NCBI GenBank assembly: GCA_030152605.1
Contig: JASLJB010000115.1
Location: forward strand, 1 to 15,376
Source: Acinetobacter sp.
GTDB taxonomy: Bacteria > Pseudomonadota > Gammaproteobacteria > Pseudomonadales > Moraxellaceae
Reading direction: 5' to 3'
DNA length: 15,376 nucleotides
Shown here: positions 15,001-15,376 of the stretch, one piece after another
Position numbering within the stretch: position 1 is the stretch's first letter
How the letters are laid out: every line of letters begins with the position of its first letter
Program-made: the position numbers and the translations under genes
The notes under the pieces: model-generated
Databases searched by the model: none
Told to the model about the DNA's origin: nothing
Seen by the model: the letters and a program-made list of their open reading frames with translations, nothing else

Positions 15001-15376
15001 AGACTGCCATCGGGGTATCATCGCCCATCGAGCCCACCGCTTCTTGACCACTTTCTGCGATTGGACGTAACAGCTGATCACGCTCTTCAAAGGTGACCAT
15101 AAACATTTTCTGGGCGGCTTTGAGGGCATCGCCTTTTAAGCCTTGATCACACAAGTATTCTTCTAGCTCAGGACTACCTTGTAGACGCACTGAATTTTCA
15201 CGCAACCACTCACGATAAGGACGCATTTTTTTCAAATGTTGACTGACATCTTGGGTATCGAGCAATTTTCCAGTCAGCGTATCCACCACCAAGATTTGTC
15301 CCGGACCGACACGACCTTTGGACAATACATCTTCAGGCGCATAGTCCCAGACCCCGATCTCGGATGCCAAGGTGAT
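12041..15376 (-). CDS. gltB: Glutamate synthase (NADPH) large (alpha) subunit, 3' part
   Basis: C-terminal ~1111 residues of the GOGAT alpha subunit; the reading frame stays open to the right edge, so the true start lies outside. The usual length is about 1490-1500 residues, so the missing ~380 are the N-terminal glutaminase domain with its catalytic Cys. Present in order are the central domain (DDTPMAVLS, then the TDANIIVETALARDPHQFA region), the FMN/2-oxoglutarate synthase domain (GRSNSGEGGEDPARY, PGEGGQLPGGKV, SPPPHHDIYSIEDL, GYDGGTAASPL), the 3Fe-4S cysteines (CKYLRICHLNNCATGVA) and the C-terminal GXGXG beta-helix (GGDFYYDVGNCDRSIGARLSG, MAGGRLSIFPP, GATGGKVFAAG, MTGGIVTVLG). No frameshift is seen. 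Cotranscribed with gltD; the promoter is outside the window. Confidence 0.96.
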   Translation of the reverse strand: MTLASEIGVWDYAPEDVLSKGRVGPGQILVVDTLTGKLLDTQDVSQHLKKMRPYREWLRENSVRLQGSPELEEYLCDQGLKGDALKAAQKMFMVTFEERDQLLRPIAESGQEAVGSMGDDTPMAVLSRQVRHVSDYFRQQFAQVTNPPIDPLRESIVMSLETCIGREQNVFEQGPEHADRLIISSPVLSNSKMHQIRTLGRKGYEIADIELNYEASEGLAAAIQRICAASAEAIRQGKTLLLLSDKKIREGYLPANALMVTGAVHHYLIQQGLRTDANIIVETALARDPHQFAVILGFGATAIYPYLAYDVINDLIAKGELLGDPIHAQANFRKGIEKGLLKVLSKMGISTVASYRGGQLFEAVGLSNEVVDTCFTGVPSRIQGATFADLENDQKKLADLAWKARKPIDQGGLLKFVFDKEYHAFNPDVINALHKSVRSGQYADFKAYAELVNSRPIATIRDLFKLKTDNSIALDAVESVEEILPRFDSAGMSLGALSPEAHEAIAIAMNTIGGRSNSGEGGEDPARYGTIRNSKIKQIASGRFGVTPAYLTSAEVLQIKVAQGAKPGEGGQLPGGKVNGLIARLRYSVPGVTLISPPPHHDIYSIEDLSQLIFDLKQVNPQAMVSVKLVSEPGVGTIAAGVAKAYADFITISGYDGGTAASPLSSIHHAGSPWELGLAEAHQALRVNDLRGKVRVQTDGGLKTGLDVVKAAILGAESFGFGSTPMIALGCKYLRICHLNNCATGVATQQDHLRQEHYIGEPEMLINFFHFIAEETREWLAALGVSRLADLIGRTDLLEVLPGETDKHAHLDLSALLHSHPSADGKAQYCKVQGNAPFDKGVLAEKMVADILPAIEASTGGDFYYDVGNCDRSIGARLSGEIARRYGNLSMEAHPVIVHLTGTAGQSLGVWNAGGLHIKLEGDANDYVGKGMAGGRLSIFPPKGSPFQTQNTAIIGNTCLYGATGGKVFAAGTAGERFAVRNSGAFAVIEGAGDHCCEYMTGGIVTVLGKVGHNFGAGMTGGFAYVLDLDNDFVDHYNHELIELNRISTETMEEHQEFLLRILDEHIQETGSAWAYKIRNEFDFYSRKFWLVKPKAANLQTLLKTTQADPQ

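Overview
The window looks like a chromosomal segment of a Moraxellaceae gammaproteobacterium, most likely Acinetobacter. This is inferred from the Mrp antiporter with a fused A/B subunit, a PF10118-type metal-dependent hydrolase beside it, the protein sequence of gltBD, and the overall base composition. No rRNA, tRNA, integrase, transposase or CRISPR array is visible.

Layout. Positions 59-6305 (+) are a complete, tightly packed six-gene operon for a multisubunit Na+(K+)/H+ antiporter: mrpA (with mrpB fused to its 3' end), mrpC, mrpD, mrpE, mrpF and mrpG. Spacing runs from 4-base overlaps to 9 bases. A GCAA-loop hairpin separates it from a convergent ferritin-like metal-dependent hydrolase gene (6361-7245, -).

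Positions 7284-10423 are a strongly AT-rich accessory islet. It holds a pair of tiny membrane ORFs joined by a TAATG junction, probably one frameshifted gene. Next is a two-gene unit: a 327-residue soluble protein followed by a 220-residue four-helix membrane protein. I read the pair as a distant relative of the phage lambda RexA/RexB exclusion system, that is, a candidate sensor plus membrane-effector defence module; this is inference. A rho-independent terminator follows, then a small lipoprotein gene on the minus strand and a divergent gene for a signal-anchored protein of unknown function.

Positions 10543-15376 return to host-like composition with gltD (complete) and gltB (3' part only, running off the right edge), both on the minus strand. 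Together they encode NADPH-dependent glutamate synthase. The 76-base gltB-gltD spacer holds two inverted perfect matches to the DnaA-box consensus, which together form a 10-bp hairpin.

How the genes fit together. The Mrp operon serves pH, Na+ and osmotic homeostasis, and gltBD serves ammonia assimilation. Both are housekeeping blocks. The AT-rich stretch between the hydrolase and gltD is the variable part and the most likely home of something undescribed.
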